From Cyanobacteria bacterium M_surface_10_m2_119 (lineage in GTDB: Bacteria; Cyanobacteriota; Cyanobacteriia; PCC-6307; Cyanobiaceae), in NCBI GenBank assembly GCA_016882525.1, contig VGPU01000009.1, positions 1 through 63,764 of the forward strand: a stretch of 63,764 nucleotides of DNA, in the 5' to 3' direction. Below, in pieces: positions 24,484 through 33,256 of this stretch. The position numbers were made by a program, and so were the translations under genes. The notes under the pieces are model-generated. The model made no database searches. It was not told the origin of the DNA and saw only the letters and a list, made by a program, of their open reading frames with translations. Within the stretch, counting starts at the first letter, position 1. Every line of letters starts with the position of its first letter.

Positions 24484-25368
24484 GTGACCAACGCGCACAG
24501 GCCAGCCCTGGGCTGGATCGGGCTCGGCGCCCTCGGGGCTCCGATGGCGGCCAACCTGCTCGCGGCGGATTTTCCGCTGACGGTGCACAACCGCACCGCC
24601 GGCCCGGAGCAGTCCCTGGCGGCCCAAGGTGCCCGGGTGGCCGCCACCCCGGCAGCGGTTGCGGCCGGGGTGGAGCTGCTCTGCCTGTGTGTGAGCGACG
24701 ATGTGGCAGCGGAGGCGGTGCTGCTGGGCAGGCAGGGCGCCGGCGACGGCCTGCGCCGCGGCAGCCTGGTGATCGACTTTTCCACGATCGCCCCGGCCAC
24801 CAGCCAATCCCTCGCCGCCCGCTTGGCGGAACAGGGGGTGGCCTACCTGGATGCACCGGTGACCGGGGGCACCGAAGGGGCCCGGTCAGGCCAGCTCTCG
24901 GTGCTGGTGGGGGGAGAGGCCGCCGATCTCGCGCGGGCCCGGCCGGTGCTGGAGGTGGTGGGCAGCCGCATCACCCACCTGGGGCCGGTGGGCACCGGCC
25001 AGCAGGCCAAGGCGGTGAACCAGGTGCTGGTGGCCGGCAGCTATGCCGCCGTGGCCGAGGCCATGGTGCTGGGCCAGCGGCTGGGGCTGCCGATGGAGCA
25101 GGTATGCCAGGCCCTGGAGGCGGGAGCGGCGGGCTCGTGGGCCCTCAGCAACCGGGCCCCCCAGATGCTGCGCGGGGAATTCCCCCTGGGCTTCCGCCTG
25201 GCCCTGCACCGCAAGGACCTGCGCATCGCCCTGGCAACCGCGGAGCAGGCCGGCGTGGCCTTGCCCCTGAGTGAACTGGTGGCCGCGATCGAAGACGAGC
25301 TGCTGGAGGCGGGCCACGGCGACGACGATGTCTCCGCCCTGGCCCGCTGGTTCCACCGCAGAAGCTGA
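24484..25368 (+). CDS. NAD(P)-dependent beta-hydroxyacid dehydrogenase
   Basis: This 294-residue member of the 3-hydroxyisobutyrate/tartronate semialdehyde dehydrogenase family has a Rossmann fold starting GWIGLGALGAPMAANL, the substrate motif DAPVTGGTEGARSGQLSV, and the catalytic Lys in GQQAKAVNQVL. In a photosynthetic cell a glyoxylate/succinic semialdehyde reductase or tartronate semialdehyde reductase role is plausible. The frame is open from 24454, but that would start inside the pgk terminator, so GTG 24484 is preferred. The next gene is convergent, 10 bp downstream. Confidence 0.88.
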   Translation: MTNAHRPALGWIGLGALGAPMAANLLAADFPLTVHNRTAGPEQSLAAQGARVAATPAAVAAGVELLCLCVSDDVAAEAVLLGRQGAGDGLRRGSLVIDFSTIAPATSQSLAARLAEQGVAYLDAPVTGGTEGARSGQLSVLVGGEAADLARARPVLEVVGSRITHLGPVGTGQQAKAVNQVLVAGSYAAVAEAMVLGQRLGLPMEQVCQALEAGAAGSWALSNRAPQMLRGEFPLGFRLALHRKDLRIALATAEQAGVALPLSELVAAIEDELLEAGHGDDDVSALARWFHRRS

Positions 25369-25378
25369 GGGGCTCCCC

Positions 25379-25810
25379 TCAGCAACCGGAGGCCACCCCG
25401 CCAACCAGGCCACCCACCGCCGCCCCCATCGGCACGGCCCAGCGGCGGTTGCGGGAACCATCGGCCAGCACGGCCCCCAGGCCGCCACCGACCACCGCGC
25501 CGGTGAGCAGGCTGCCAGGCTGGCAGCGGCGCTCCCGCACCGGGGCGACCGGCGCCACCGCCAGAGGTCGATAGCCAGCGCCATAGCCATAACCGCCATA
25601 ACCGATGCCGGAGCCATAGCCGGAGCCATAGCCATTGCCGTAACCGCCGGGGCGCACGCGCACGGTGACGGTGCGGGGGCGGGGCAGGGGCGTGTAGGTC
25701 TCGACGGTGTAGCGCTGAACGGTGTAGGGGTAGGCGTAAGCCGCGGCGGGGGCGAGGGCCGCCCCGGCGAGCAGGCCGCTCAGGAGCAGAGGGATTGCAG
25801 GAGCGCGCAT
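25379..25810 (-). CDS. Secreted Gly/Tyr-rich protein with glycine-zipper tail
   Basis: This 143-residue protein has a signal peptide ending AAAYA, then a basic/aromatic stretch (YTVQRYTVETYTPLPRP), a Gly-Tyr run (GGYGNGYGSGYGSGIGYGG), and a C-terminal glycine zipper (LLTGAVVGGGLGAVLADG, AAVGGLVGGVASGC). Such zippers associate with membranes or self-assemble in the envelope. No partner is evident. ATG 25810 starts directly before the hydrophobic segment. The function is unknown. Confidence 0.72.
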   Translation of the reverse strand: MRAPAIPLLLSGLLAGAALAPAAAYAYPYTVQRYTVETYTPLPRPRTVTVRVRPGGYGNGYGSGYGSGIGYGGYGYGAGYRPLAVAPVAPVRERRCQPGSLLTGAVVGGGLGAVLADGSRNRRWAVPMGAAVGGLVGGVASGC

Positions 25811-25903
25811 GGGGGACAACGCGAAGGGACGACAGAACCAGAACGGGCAGCCCGGGGGCTGACGTCCCCGGACTGTGCGGCGGGCCGACGCAGCGGGTGC
25901 AAC

Positions 25904-27211
25904 TCAGCTGCCGTCAACCTGTGACCGAATCCGACAGGAGCGTCCCCACAGGGCAATGCCGAAGCCCCTGGGGCCCTCCAGGCGCTCGAGGCCGCCGCCA
26001 TGGGCCCGGGCCACCCGGGCCGCGATCGCCAGCCCCAGGCCGCTGTGCCCGCGGCCACCCCGGGCGGCATCGAGGCGCTGGAAGGGCATCAGCGCCTGGT
26101 GCCACCGGGCCTCGGGAATCCCCTCGCCGCGATCCCAGAGGGTGATGCGGAAGCCCTCCCCCTCCGGCTCAGCGGCACACAGCTCAAGCCGCAGGGGAGG
26201 AGCTCCGTACTGACAGGCGTTGTCGATCAGGTTGGCGACGGCCCGGGCCAGGGCCACCGGCTGCACCCGGCGCTCCAGGGGCTCGAGGGAGAGCGAGAGG
26301 GTGCGCTCGTCGAGGGCCGCCGCCTGTTCGGCGAGCAGCTGATCGAGGGGCACCGCCACGGGCGGTTCGTGGTCGCCGCCCCCGGCAAACAGCAGGAACT
26401 GGCTGGTGATCCGCTCCAGCGAGGCCAGGTCGGCCTCGGCCTGCTGGAGGTCGGCCTCGGCCAGGCCCGCCAGGCTGAGGCGCAGGCGCAGACGAGTGAG
26501 GGGACTCTTGAGGTCGTGCGCGATGCCGGCCAGCATCACCGCCCGCTCCTGCTCCGCACTCGCCAGCCGCTCCACCATGGCATTGAAACGCCGGCGCAGC
26601 TGGCGCACCGCGCTGGTGCCGCCCTGCACCGGCAGCGACAGCGGCCCGGGGCCCGCTCCCACCCCCGCCAGACCCGCCTGCAGCTGACGCAGGGGGCGCT
26701 GCACCTCCAGCCAGAAGAAGAGCAGCAGGGCAACACTCCCCCCCAGGCCCGCCCCCGCCAGCAGCAGCCAGGGGTCGGGGGGCAAGGGGCGCACCGGCGG
26801 AATCGGGGCCAGCAGCCACACCGGCTCCAGCGGCGCCAGCAGCTCCACCCACACGCCGCGCTGGTCGGTGTTGGCGGGGAGCACATCGGGGCAGGGCTGC
26901 AGGGCGCGGCAGAGCTCCTGGCGCAGCAGGGCCGCCTGGCGGGCCAGCACCCGATCCCGGCGCACCGGGGGTGCGGCCCCCACCCGCAGGGGCAGACCAC
27001 TCAGGCGGGCGAGGGTGGCGGGGGGCAGGCGATCGAGCGCCAGTTCACCGAGACGCACCTGGAACAGCACCTCCGGTCCGAGCTGGGCGATGCGATCGCG
27101 CTGGAGCCGATCAGCCAGCAACAGCTGCAGCTGGGCGGTGCTGAGCAGGGCCAGCCCCAGTCCCACCAGCCCGTAGCGCAGGGCCGCCCTAGCGGCTGCG
27201 AGGCTGGCCAT
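25904..27211 (-). CDS. Sensor histidine kinase (EnvZ-like)
   Basis: This 435-residue membrane kinase has an N-terminal helix (ALRYGLVGLGLALLSTAQ), a periplasmic sensor domain of about 130 residues with two Cys (CRALQPC), a second helix (WLLLAGAGLGGSVALLLFFWL), a HAMP segment, the H-box AHDLKSPLTRLRLRL, the N-box NLIDNACQYG, and G-boxes DRGEGIP and GHSGLGLAIAARVARAHGG. It would phosphorylate the regulator encoded just upstream. The start ATG 27211 overlaps the regulator gene by 23 bp. The signal is unknown. Confidence 0.92.
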   Translation of the reverse strand: MASLAAARAALRYGLVGLGLALLSTAQLQLLLADRLQRDRIAQLGPEVLFQVRLGELALDRLPPATLARLSGLPLRVGAAPPVRRDRVLARQAALLRQELCRALQPCPDVLPANTDQRGVWVELLAPLEPVWLLAPIPPVRPLPPDPWLLLAGAGLGGSVALLLFFWLEVQRPLRQLQAGLAGVGAGPGPLSLPVQGGTSAVRQLRRRFNAMVERLASAEQERAVMLAGIAHDLKSPLTRLRLRLSLAGLAEADLQQAEADLASLERITSQFLLFAGGGDHEPPVAVPLDQLLAEQAAALDERTLSLSLEPLERRVQPVALARAVANLIDNACQYGAPPLRLELCAAEPEGEGFRITLWDRGEGIPEARWHQALMPFQRLDAARGGRGHSGLGLAIAARVARAHGGGLERLEGPRGFGIALWGRSCRIRSQVDGS

Positions 27212-27914
27212 CGGGCACGAACACGTAGCCGTAACCCCACACCGTCTGCAGGTAGCGGGGGCGTCCCGGATCAGGCTCCACCAACCGGCGCAGCCGGGAT
27301 ACCTGCACATCCATGCTGCGGCTGTCGGTGGCCGACTCCGGCCCGCGGGCCAGCTCCACCAGGCGATCCCGCGAGAGGGGCCGGTGGGGATGGCGCACGA
27401 AGGCCGCCAGCAGAGCGAATTCGCCGGAGGTGAGCACGGTGATCTGCTCGCCACGCTCCAGGGTGCGGGCCGCCAGATCGAACACCTGCTCGCCGATGCT
27501 CAACCGCTCCCCCTCCGCCAGGGGGGTGCCGGCGGGCAGCGCCACCCGCCGCCGCAGCACCGCCTCGATGCGCGCAGTGAGTTCCCGGGGCAGGAAGGGC
27601 TTGGCCAGGTAGTCGTCGGCGCCCTGCTCCAGGCCGATGATCCGATCCACCGCATCGCCGCGGGCGGTGAGCATCACCACCGGCAGATCGTCGCCGGCAT
27701 CGCGCAGCCGGCGCAGCAGGGTGAGGCCGTCGTCGCCCGGCATCATCAGATCGAGCACCACCAGATCGGGCCGCTGACCGGCCAGCCGCGCCATCAGCTG
27801 GGCGCCATCGGCCAGGCAGCGCACGTCATAGCCCTGATCCATCAGATAGGTGCCCACCATCTTGCGCAGTTCGGGGTCGTCATCCACCACCCAGATGCTC
27901 TGCCCGGGAGCCAT
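27189..27914 (-). CDS. OmpR/PhoB-family response regulator
   Basis: This 241-residue regulator has a receiver domain (VVDDDPELRK, phospho-acceptor Asp in VLDLMMPGDDG, LTARGD, YLAKPF) and a winged-helix output domain (SMDVQVSRLRRLVEPDP, LQTVWGYGYVFVPDG). It pairs with the kinase 23 bp into its 3' end. It most resembles OmpR itself in layout. ATG 27914 was chosen because it sits right before the receiver fold. The EF-hand gene diverges 85 bp upstream, so the intergenic region probably holds both promoters. Confidence 0.92.
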   Translation of the reverse strand: MAPGQSIWVVDDDPELRKMVGTYLMDQGYDVRCLADGAQLMARLAGQRPDLVVLDLMMPGDDGLTLLRRLRDAGDDLPVVMLTARGDAVDRIIGLEQGADDYLAKPFLPRELTARIEAVLRRRVALPAGTPLAEGERLSIGEQVFDLAARTLERGEQITVLTSGEFALLAAFVRHPHRPLSRDRLVELARGPESATDSRSMDVQVSRLRRLVEPDPGRPRYLQTVWGYGYVFVPDGQPRSR

Positions 27915-27999
27915 TGCCGTGCCTGATCGGAAAGATCTGGTCACAGCTTGCCGGGGAGGGCGCAACAGTGGGCCCTGGCGGCCTGCATAGCCTGAGCCC

Positions 28000-28260
28000 A
28001 TGCCCCGTTCCGCCCTGCCGCTCGTGCTCACCGCAGCGCTGCTGCTGGGGATGGCCGGCCCGGGCCCGGCGCCGGTCCGGGCCGGCGACGATGTGGTGCT
28101 CTACCAGCGGCGGCTGGCCAAGCTCTTCCGCCGGCTCGACTTGAACGGCGATGGCCGGCTCGATCGCGAGGAAGCCCAGGCCAATCGCTTCATGACCCGC
28201 CACTTCGCGCGCCTGGACCGCGGCAACAAGGGCTACCTGGTGCCCGAGGACCTGCGTTGA
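28000..28260 (+). CDS. Secreted single EF-hand protein
   Basis: This 86-residue protein has a signal peptide (LPLVLTAALLLGMAGPGPAP) and an EF-hand loop DLNGDGRLDREE (residues about 47-58) with Asp/Asn/Asp/Leu/Glu at the calcium positions, then a second, degenerate loop (LDRGNKGYLVPEDL). It probably binds calcium outside the cytoplasmic membrane. It is divergent from the two-component regulator and could be its target; that is speculative. It ends 9 bp before a convergent gene. Confidence 0.8.
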   Translation: MPRSALPLVLTAALLLGMAGPGPAPVRAGDDVVLYQRRLAKLFRRLDLNGDGRLDREEAQANRFMTRHFARLDRGNKGYLVPEDLR

Positions 28261-28269
28261 GGGCCCCGG

Positions 28270-29040
28270 CTAGGGCTTGAGCTGGGCCTTGTCCGCCACC
28301 ACCCGCACCCGCTTGCTCACGCTCACCACGCCCTGGGGATGCACCAGCAGCACCGCCCAGGTCTGGCTGCCCGGCGTGAAGGGGGCCTGAACGATGCGGA
28401 ACAGCCCGCCGCCACCCAGGGCCCCGAGCTGCAGGGAGGGGCTGTCGAGGGCCGTGACCTGCTGGGGTGTGAGCGCCACAATTCCGCCGGCGACGATCGC
28501 ACCGTCGAGGGGATCGTCCACCAGCACGTCCACGTCGTAACGCTGGCCGGTGAGCACCGTGTCGGGAATCAGCAGGGTGATCGGCAGGTCAACGCTGCCG
28601 CTGCGCAGCACCGACTGATCGCGCAGCACCGTCTGACCCGTGATCCGCCGGCCATCGCTCTCCAGGAGAAGCTGCTGCTCGGCCTCGAGGCGAAAGCGCA
28701 GGGGCCCGTCCTCCCGGGTGCCCCGCACCCGCAGCAGGACCGTGGCGCTGGCATCCTTCAGGCGGGGCCCAGGGCTCAGCTGCCAACGGGCATCGGGGAA
28801 CTGGGAACGCAGCAGGCGTCGCTGCCGCTCCACCAGCCCGGGATCGAGATCGGGGCCGGCCTCCAGGAGCGCCTGCAGATCCCCCTCGCCGTTGAACGCA
28901 GCCTCGAGGGCCTGCAGCTGCTGCACGGAGGGGGGCGCGGCCCGCAGGGGCACCCAGGAGCCGACGGCCAGCACGGACACCGCCAGGGCCGCCAGGACCG
29001 GGTTGCGGAGTGGGGTGCGGTGGGAGCGGAAGGGCCGCAT
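28270..29040 (-). CDS. Secreted protein of unknown function
   Basis: This 256-residue protein has a signal peptide (LAALAVSVLAVGSWVPLRAAPP). The first third is helical (QLQALEAAFNGEGDLQALLE), and the rest is beta-rich (DASATVLLRVRGTRED, VDLPITLLIPDTVLTGQRYDVDVLVDDPL), which suggests a beta-sandwich domain. No family is recognised. It diverges from murG with 49 bp between the two starts. Confidence 0.7.
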   Translation of the reverse strand: MRPFRSHRTPLRNPVLAALAVSVLAVGSWVPLRAAPPSVQQLQALEAAFNGEGDLQALLEAGPDLDPGLVERQRRLLRSQFPDARWQLSPGPRLKDASATVLLRVRGTREDGPLRFRLEAEQQLLLESDGRRITGQTVLRDQSVLRSGSVDLPITLLIPDTVLTGQRYDVDVLVDDPLDGAIVAGGIVALTPQQVTALDSPSLQLGALGGGGLFRIVQAPFTPGSQTWAVLLVHPQGVVSVSKRVRVVADKAQLKP

Positions 29041-29089
29041 GCGCCTGCAAGAACCGCTTTTAAGTTAGGCCCGCTCGCCAGCGCCCCCC

Positions 29090-30163
29090 ATGCCCAGGCT
29101 CCTGATCGCCGCCAGTGGCACCGGTGGCCATCTGTTCCCGGCCCTGGCCGTGGCCGAAGCCCTGCCCGCTGACTGGAGCGTGCAGTGGCTGGGGGTGCCC
29201 GACCGGCTGGAGCGGGAGCTGGTGCCAAGCCGTTTCCCCCTGCACACCGTGAAGGCCGGCGGCCTGCAGGGTCGCGGCCTGCGCAAGCTCCTCAACCTCC
29301 TGCGGCTGCTGGCCGCCACCCGCAGCGTGCGCCGCCTGATCCGGCGCGAGCGGATCGACGTGGTGTTCAGCAGCGGGGGCTACATCGCCGCCCCTGCCAT
29401 CCTGGCGGCCCGCTGGTGCGGCATTCCGGTGGTGCTGCATGAAAGCAACGCCATTCCCGGTCGGGTGACCCGACTGCTGGGCCGGCTCTGCAGCCGGGTG
29501 GCGGTGGGCCTGCCCGCCGCGGCTGAGCGGCTGCCCCGCTGCCGGCCGCTGCTCACCGGCACGCCCGTGCGCCGGGACTTCCTGGAGCCCGCCACCGCCC
29601 CCGACTGGCTGCCCGGGGGCCAGGGTCCCCTGCTGGTGGTGATGGGCGGCAGCCAGGGGGCCGTGGGCCTGAACCGCATGGTGCGGCCGCTGCTGGAGCG
29701 CCTGAGCGCCAGCGGCGTGCGGGTGGTGCACCTCACCGGTTCGAGTGACCCCGATGCGGGCGGCACCCTGCCCGCCGGCGTGGTGGAGCGGCCCTTCTGC
29801 CAGGAGATGGCCGGCCTGCTGCAACACAGCGATCTGGCGATCAGCCGATCCGGCGCAGGGGCCCTCAGCGAACTGGCGGTCTGCGGCACGCCGGCGATCC
29901 TGGTGCCGTTCCCCGCCGCCGCCGATCGGCACCAGGACGCCAACGCCGCGGCGGCCGCCGCGCTGGGGGCCGCGGTGATCGTGGAGCAGCACGGTCCCGA
30001 GCAACCCACGCTCGAGCGCACCCTGTGGCGCCTGCTGGGCCCCCGACTGCGGGGCAACCCGGACGTTGCCGACCCCCTGAGCGCCATGGCCGGCGGCATG
30101 GAGCAGCTGGCCGTGCGCGACGCCGATCAGCGCCTGGCCCAGGTGCTGATGGCGCTGGTCTGA
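29090..30163 (+). CDS. murG: UDP-GlcNAc:undecaprenyl-PP-MurNAc-pentapeptide GlcNAc transferase
   Basis: MurG makes lipid II at the inner face of the membrane. The 357-residue GT-B enzyme has the first G-loop [29 protein letters not shown], the second G-loop [12 protein letters not shown], and the donor-binding signature [35 protein letters not shown] (given in parts: [20 protein letters not shown]). Length is typical. It sits alone rather than in a division cluster, which is normal for cyanobacteria. The downstream gene is convergent with a 7-bp gap. Confidence 0.96.
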   Translation: MPRLLIAASGTGGHLFPALAVAEALPADWSVQWLGVPDRLERELVPSRFPLHTVKAGGLQGRGLRKLLNLLRLLAATRSVRRLIRRERIDVVFSSGGYIAAPAILAARWCGIPVVLHESNAIPGRVTRLLGRLCSRVAVGLPAAAERLPRCRPLLTGTPVRRDFLEPATAPDWLPGGQGPLLVVMGGSQGAVGLNRMVRPLLERLSASGVRVVHLTGSSDPDAGGTLPAGVVERPFCQEMAGLLQHSDLAISRSGAGALSELAVCGTPAILVPFPAAADRHQDANAAAAAALGAAVIVEQHGPEQPTLERTLWRLLGPRLRGNPDVADPLSAMAGGMEQLAVRDADQRLAQVLMALV

Positions 30164-30170
30164 CCTGCGG

Positions 30171-31328
30171 TCATGACCCGGCTGCCCCGCCGCCGAGCTC
30201 GCGGGAAAAGGCCCGCAGCAGGCGCCGGTTACCGCGCCGATCCTGGAGGCCCAGCCGCAGCCAGTGCTCGTCCAGACCGCGGAAGGAGCGGCAGTCGCGC
30301 ACCAGCACGCCGTGGCGGCGCGCCAGGCGATCGCCCAGGCCGGTGAGGGACTGCTCGCCGCGCACCAGCAGAAAGTTGGCCGCCGACGGCAGGGGGGTGA
30401 GACCTGGACAGGCCCGGAGGCGATCCGCCAGCCAGGGCCCCTCCCGCCCCACCCAGGCCTGCACGCGGGCACTCCAGCGCGGCAACCAGCCCGGCCGCCG
30501 GAGCAGGTCCTCGGCCACGGCGAGGGCCAGGCCGTTGAGGGGCCAGGGATCCCGCCAACGCGCCCAGCGGGCCAGCCGGGCGGGACCCCCCAGGGCATAG
30601 CCGAGCCGCAGGCCGGCCACCGACAGCAACTTGGTGAGACTGCGCACCACCACCAGATTGGGGTAGCACTGCAGCAGCGGCACCAGGGACTGGGCCTCGC
30701 CGTCCGGCACCAGGGGCAGGAAGGCCTCATCGCAGATCACCAGGGCAAAGCGCTCCAGCAGCGGCTCAAGGGAGGCCCGGGACCAGAGCTGGCCGGTGGG
30801 GTTGTGGGGATTGGTGAGCCAGAGCACCTGGCCTGGGGGCACCTGGGTGGCAAGCGCCGGAAAGGGGTGGGGGAATGCCCCATCCCAGCGCAGAGAAAGC
30901 GGATAGGGCCGGGAACTCCCCCCCCAGCAGGCCAGGGCCCGGTCGTAGTCGGCAAAGCCGGGGGCGGGCACGAGGCTGAGGCCTGCTGCCGCCCCATCGC
31001 GGGCCGCCCAGGTGAACAGTTCCGCCGCCCCATTGCCCGGCAGCACCCAGGAGGGCGGCAGACCGTGGAGGTCGCCCAGGAGCGTGCGCAGCTGCTGCCA
31101 GTGACGATCGGGATAGGCCCGCAGGGGGCTGCCCAGGGCGGCCCGGATCAGAGCCACCCGCGCCGCCGCCGGGGGCGCGAACGGCACCAGGGAGGCACTG
31201 GCATCAAGCAGATCCCCGGGCGGCCGCCCGAGCCGGCGGGCCGCCGCCACCAGATTGCCGCCATGGGGCTCGATGGCCCGCCCCGGGGGCGCATCGGCCG
31301 CTGGGCCGTTCACTGCACCGCTGGCCAT
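30171..31328 (-). CDS. CobD/CobC-like PLP-dependent aminotransferase-fold decarboxylase
   Basis: This 385-residue fold-type I PLP enzyme resembles histidinol-phosphate aminotransferase but fits L-threonine-O-3-phosphate decarboxylase of cobalamin synthesis better: it starts HGGNLVAAARRLG..PGDLLDASASLVPF, has GNGAAELFTW, NPHNPTGQ and the PLP Lys in VRSLTKLLSVAGLRLGYALG. Picocyanobacteria make pseudocobalamin, so such an enzyme is expected. No other cob gene is nearby. The ATG at 31326-31328 shares a CATG palindrome with the divergent MoxR gene. Confidence 0.85.
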   Translation of the reverse strand: MASGAVNGPAADAPPGRAIEPHGGNLVAAARRLGRPPGDLLDASASLVPFAPPAAARVALIRAALGSPLRAYPDRHWQQLRTLLGDLHGLPPSWVLPGNGAAELFTWAARDGAAAGLSLVPAPGFADYDRALACWGGSSRPYPLSLRWDGAFPHPFPALATQVPPGQVLWLTNPHNPTGQLWSRASLEPLLERFALVICDEAFLPLVPDGEAQSLVPLLQCYPNLVVVRSLTKLLSVAGLRLGYALGGPARLARWARWRDPWPLNGLALAVAEDLLRRPGWLPRWSARVQAWVGREGPWLADRLRACPGLTPLPSAANFLLVRGEQSLTGLGDRLARRHGVLVRDCRSFRGLDEHWLRLGLQDRRGNRRLLRAFSRELGGGAAGS

Positions 31329-32283
31329 GGTCAGACGCTACGGCCGCGGCGGCGCCACAATCACACCCTGCCGCTCCAGTTCCTTGGCCCCACACCAGCT
31401 CGATGCTCTGGTGGCGGCCATCGGCCAGGTGCTGCTGGGCAAGGAACACCGGGTGAAGCTGGCGCTGGCCTGCCTGCTGGCCGGCGGGCATCTGCTGCTG
31501 GAGGACCTGCCCGGCACGGGCAAGACCACCCTGGCCGAGGCGCTGGCCCGGGGCTTCGGGCTGGAGTTCCGCCGGGTGAGCTTCACCAGCGACCTGCTGC
31601 CGGCCGATCTCACGGGTATCAACGTGCTGGATCCAGCCAGCGGTCGCTTCCACTTCCAGCCGGGGCCCCTGTTCACCCAGGTGCTGCTGGCCGATGAGAT
31701 CAACCGGGCCAGCCCACGCACCCAGAGCGCACTGCTGGAGGCGATGGCCACCGGGCGGGTCAGTGTCGACGGCATCAGCCATCCGCTGCCCCAGCCGTTC
31801 ATGGTGATCGCCACCCAGAACGGCCTCGACCAGGTGGGCACCTCGCCGCTGCCCGAATCCCAGCTCGACCGCTTTCTGATGCGCCTCAGTCTCGGCTTCC
31901 CCGAGCGGGAAGCCGAGCGGGCCCTGCTGGCCGGCGAGGGGCTTTCCCTGGAGACGATGGCCGGGCTGCTGACGCCCCAGGCCCTGCTGGGGTTGCGCAG
32001 CCACTGCCACAGCCTGCACTGCAATGCGGTGCTGATCGACTACGTGCTCGATCTGATGGCTGCCAGCCGTGGGCCGGATCGCAGCGGCGCCCCGCTCTCC
32101 CCGAGGGCTTCCCAGGGGCTGCTGGCAGCAGCCCGGGCCTGGGCCCTGCTGGCGGGGCGCGAGTTCGTGACCCCGGCCGATGTGCAGGCGGTGTTCCCGG
32201 CCGTGGCGGAGCACCGCCTGGATCCGACGGGCGGGGGCCAACTGAGCGCGGCACTGCTGGAGCAGGTCGATGCGATCCGCTGA
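31327..32283 (+). CDS. MoxR-family AAA ATPase
   Basis: This 318-residue AAA+ ATPase has Walker A DLPGTGKTTLAE, Walker B VLLADEINRASPRTQSALLEAM, the sensor region PFMVIATQNG and the arginine-bearing PESQLDRFLMRL. MoxR proteins act as chaperones for metal or cofactor insertion or envelope stress, generally with DUF58 proteins, as here. The ATG 31327 overlaps the divergent aminotransferase start; TTG 31382 nearby or GTG 31409 would give the family-typical N-terminus and deserve consideration. The stop overlaps the possible early start of the DUF58 gene. Confidence 0.92.
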   Translation: MVRRYGRGGATITPCRSSSLAPHQLDALVAAIGQVLLGKEHRVKLALACLLAGGHLLLEDLPGTGKTTLAEALARGFGLEFRRVSFTSDLLPADLTGINVLDPASGRFHFQPGPLFTQVLLADEINRASPRTQSALLEAMATGRVSVDGISHPLPQPFMVIATQNGLDQVGTSPLPESQLDRFLMRLSLGFPEREAERALLAGEGLSLETMAGLLTPQALLGLRSHCHSLHCNAVLIDYVLDLMAASRGPDRSGAPLSPRASQGLLAAARAWALLAGREFVTPADVQAVFPAVAEHRLDPTGGGQLSAALLEQVDAIR

Positions 32284-32296
32284 GGGCGCCGGGAGC

Positions 32297-33250
32297 ATGC
32301 CGGCGGACACGGGACCGGATCAGACGTGGGCCGAGCGTTTCGGCCGGGTGCAGCAGGGGGAAAGTCTGCGGCTTGGACTGCGCAACCTGTACATCCTGCC
32401 CAGCCGCTTCGGCGGGCTCTGGCTGGCAGGCGCCGGCCTCCTCCTGGTGGTGGGCATCCAGACCCAGCGCAACGGCCCGTTCCTGCTGGGCTACCTGCTG
32501 CTGGCCCTGCTGCTGCTGGCCCTGCACCTCACCCACTTCAACCTGCAGGGGCTGGAACTGCGCTGCGGTCAGCCCCGCCCCGGCTTTGCCGGCGAGACCC
32601 TCCTCTACCCGATCCACCTGCGCAGCACCTGCCCCCGCGAGGCGATCTCTCTGCGCCTGGCCGGCCCGACCAGCGAGGGCGGCAGCGTGCCCCTGCGGCT
32701 CTCGGCGGGCAGCCGCACCTTGGGCCTCACCTGGAGCAGCACCGCACGCGGACTGCAGCGACCCGGGCCCCTCCTGATCCGCAGCTCGGCCCCCCTCGGG
32801 CTGTTCGTGTGCTGGAGCCGCTGGCAGCCGGCCAGGACCCAGATCGTGTATCCGGCCCGGCACCCCGGGCCCGTGGCCGCTGCCGCTGCCGCCGGCAGCC
32901 CGCCGGGAACCGCTGAGCAGGATCAGGGCCTCGAGGGAAGCGACCACTGGCACGATCTGCGGCCCCAGCGGCCCCAGGACAGCCAGAGCCGGCTGGCCTG
33001 GAAGGTGCTGGCCCAGGGCCGGGGCCGGCTGAGCAAGACCTTCCGCGACCCGGCCGGCGTGCCGCTGCTGCTGGCCCCCGACCCCGGCGTGCCGCGGGAG
33101 CGGGCCCTGGAACATCTCAGTGCGGCGGTGTGGCAGCGCAGCCAGCGCGGAGAGTGCTTCGGCCTGGTGTTGCCGGCGCAGAGCATCCCCCCGGGACGAG
33201 GGCGGGAGCACCGGGAACGCTGCCTGCAGGCCCTGGCGCTGAGCCGCTGA
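32297..33250 (+). CDS. DUF58-domain membrane protein
   Basis: This 317-residue protein has two adjoining membrane helices (FGGLWLAGAGLLLVVG, FLLGYLLLALLLLALHL) and a cytoplasmic or extracellular beta-rich part with the DUF58 core HDLRPQRPQDSQSRLAWKVLAQGR. DUF58 proteins usually partner with MoxR ATPases and transglutaminase-like proteins; all three are adjacent here. ATG 32297 is preceded by GGGAG; an in-frame upstream start at 32270 overlaps the MoxR stop. The trio is a conserved set whose substrate remains unclear. Confidence 0.88.
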   Translation: MPADTGPDQTWAERFGRVQQGESLRLGLRNLYILPSRFGGLWLAGAGLLLVVGIQTQRNGPFLLGYLLLALLLLALHLTHFNLQGLELRCGQPRPGFAGETLLYPIHLRSTCPREAISLRLAGPTSEGGSVPLRLSAGSRTLGLTWSSTARGLQRPGPLLIRSSAPLGLFVCWSRWQPARTQIVYPARHPGPVAAAAAAGSPPGTAEQDQGLEGSDHWHDLRPQRPQDSQSRLAWKVLAQGRGRLSKTFRDPAGVPLLLAPDPGVPRERALEHLSAAVWQRSQRGECFGLVLPAQSIPPGRGREHRERCLQALALSR

Positions 33251-33256
33251 ACAGCC

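Noticed and set aside
29060..30730. Leftward open frame covering murG
   Set aside because: murG on the plus strand is complete and conserved, so the opposite frame is a shadow.
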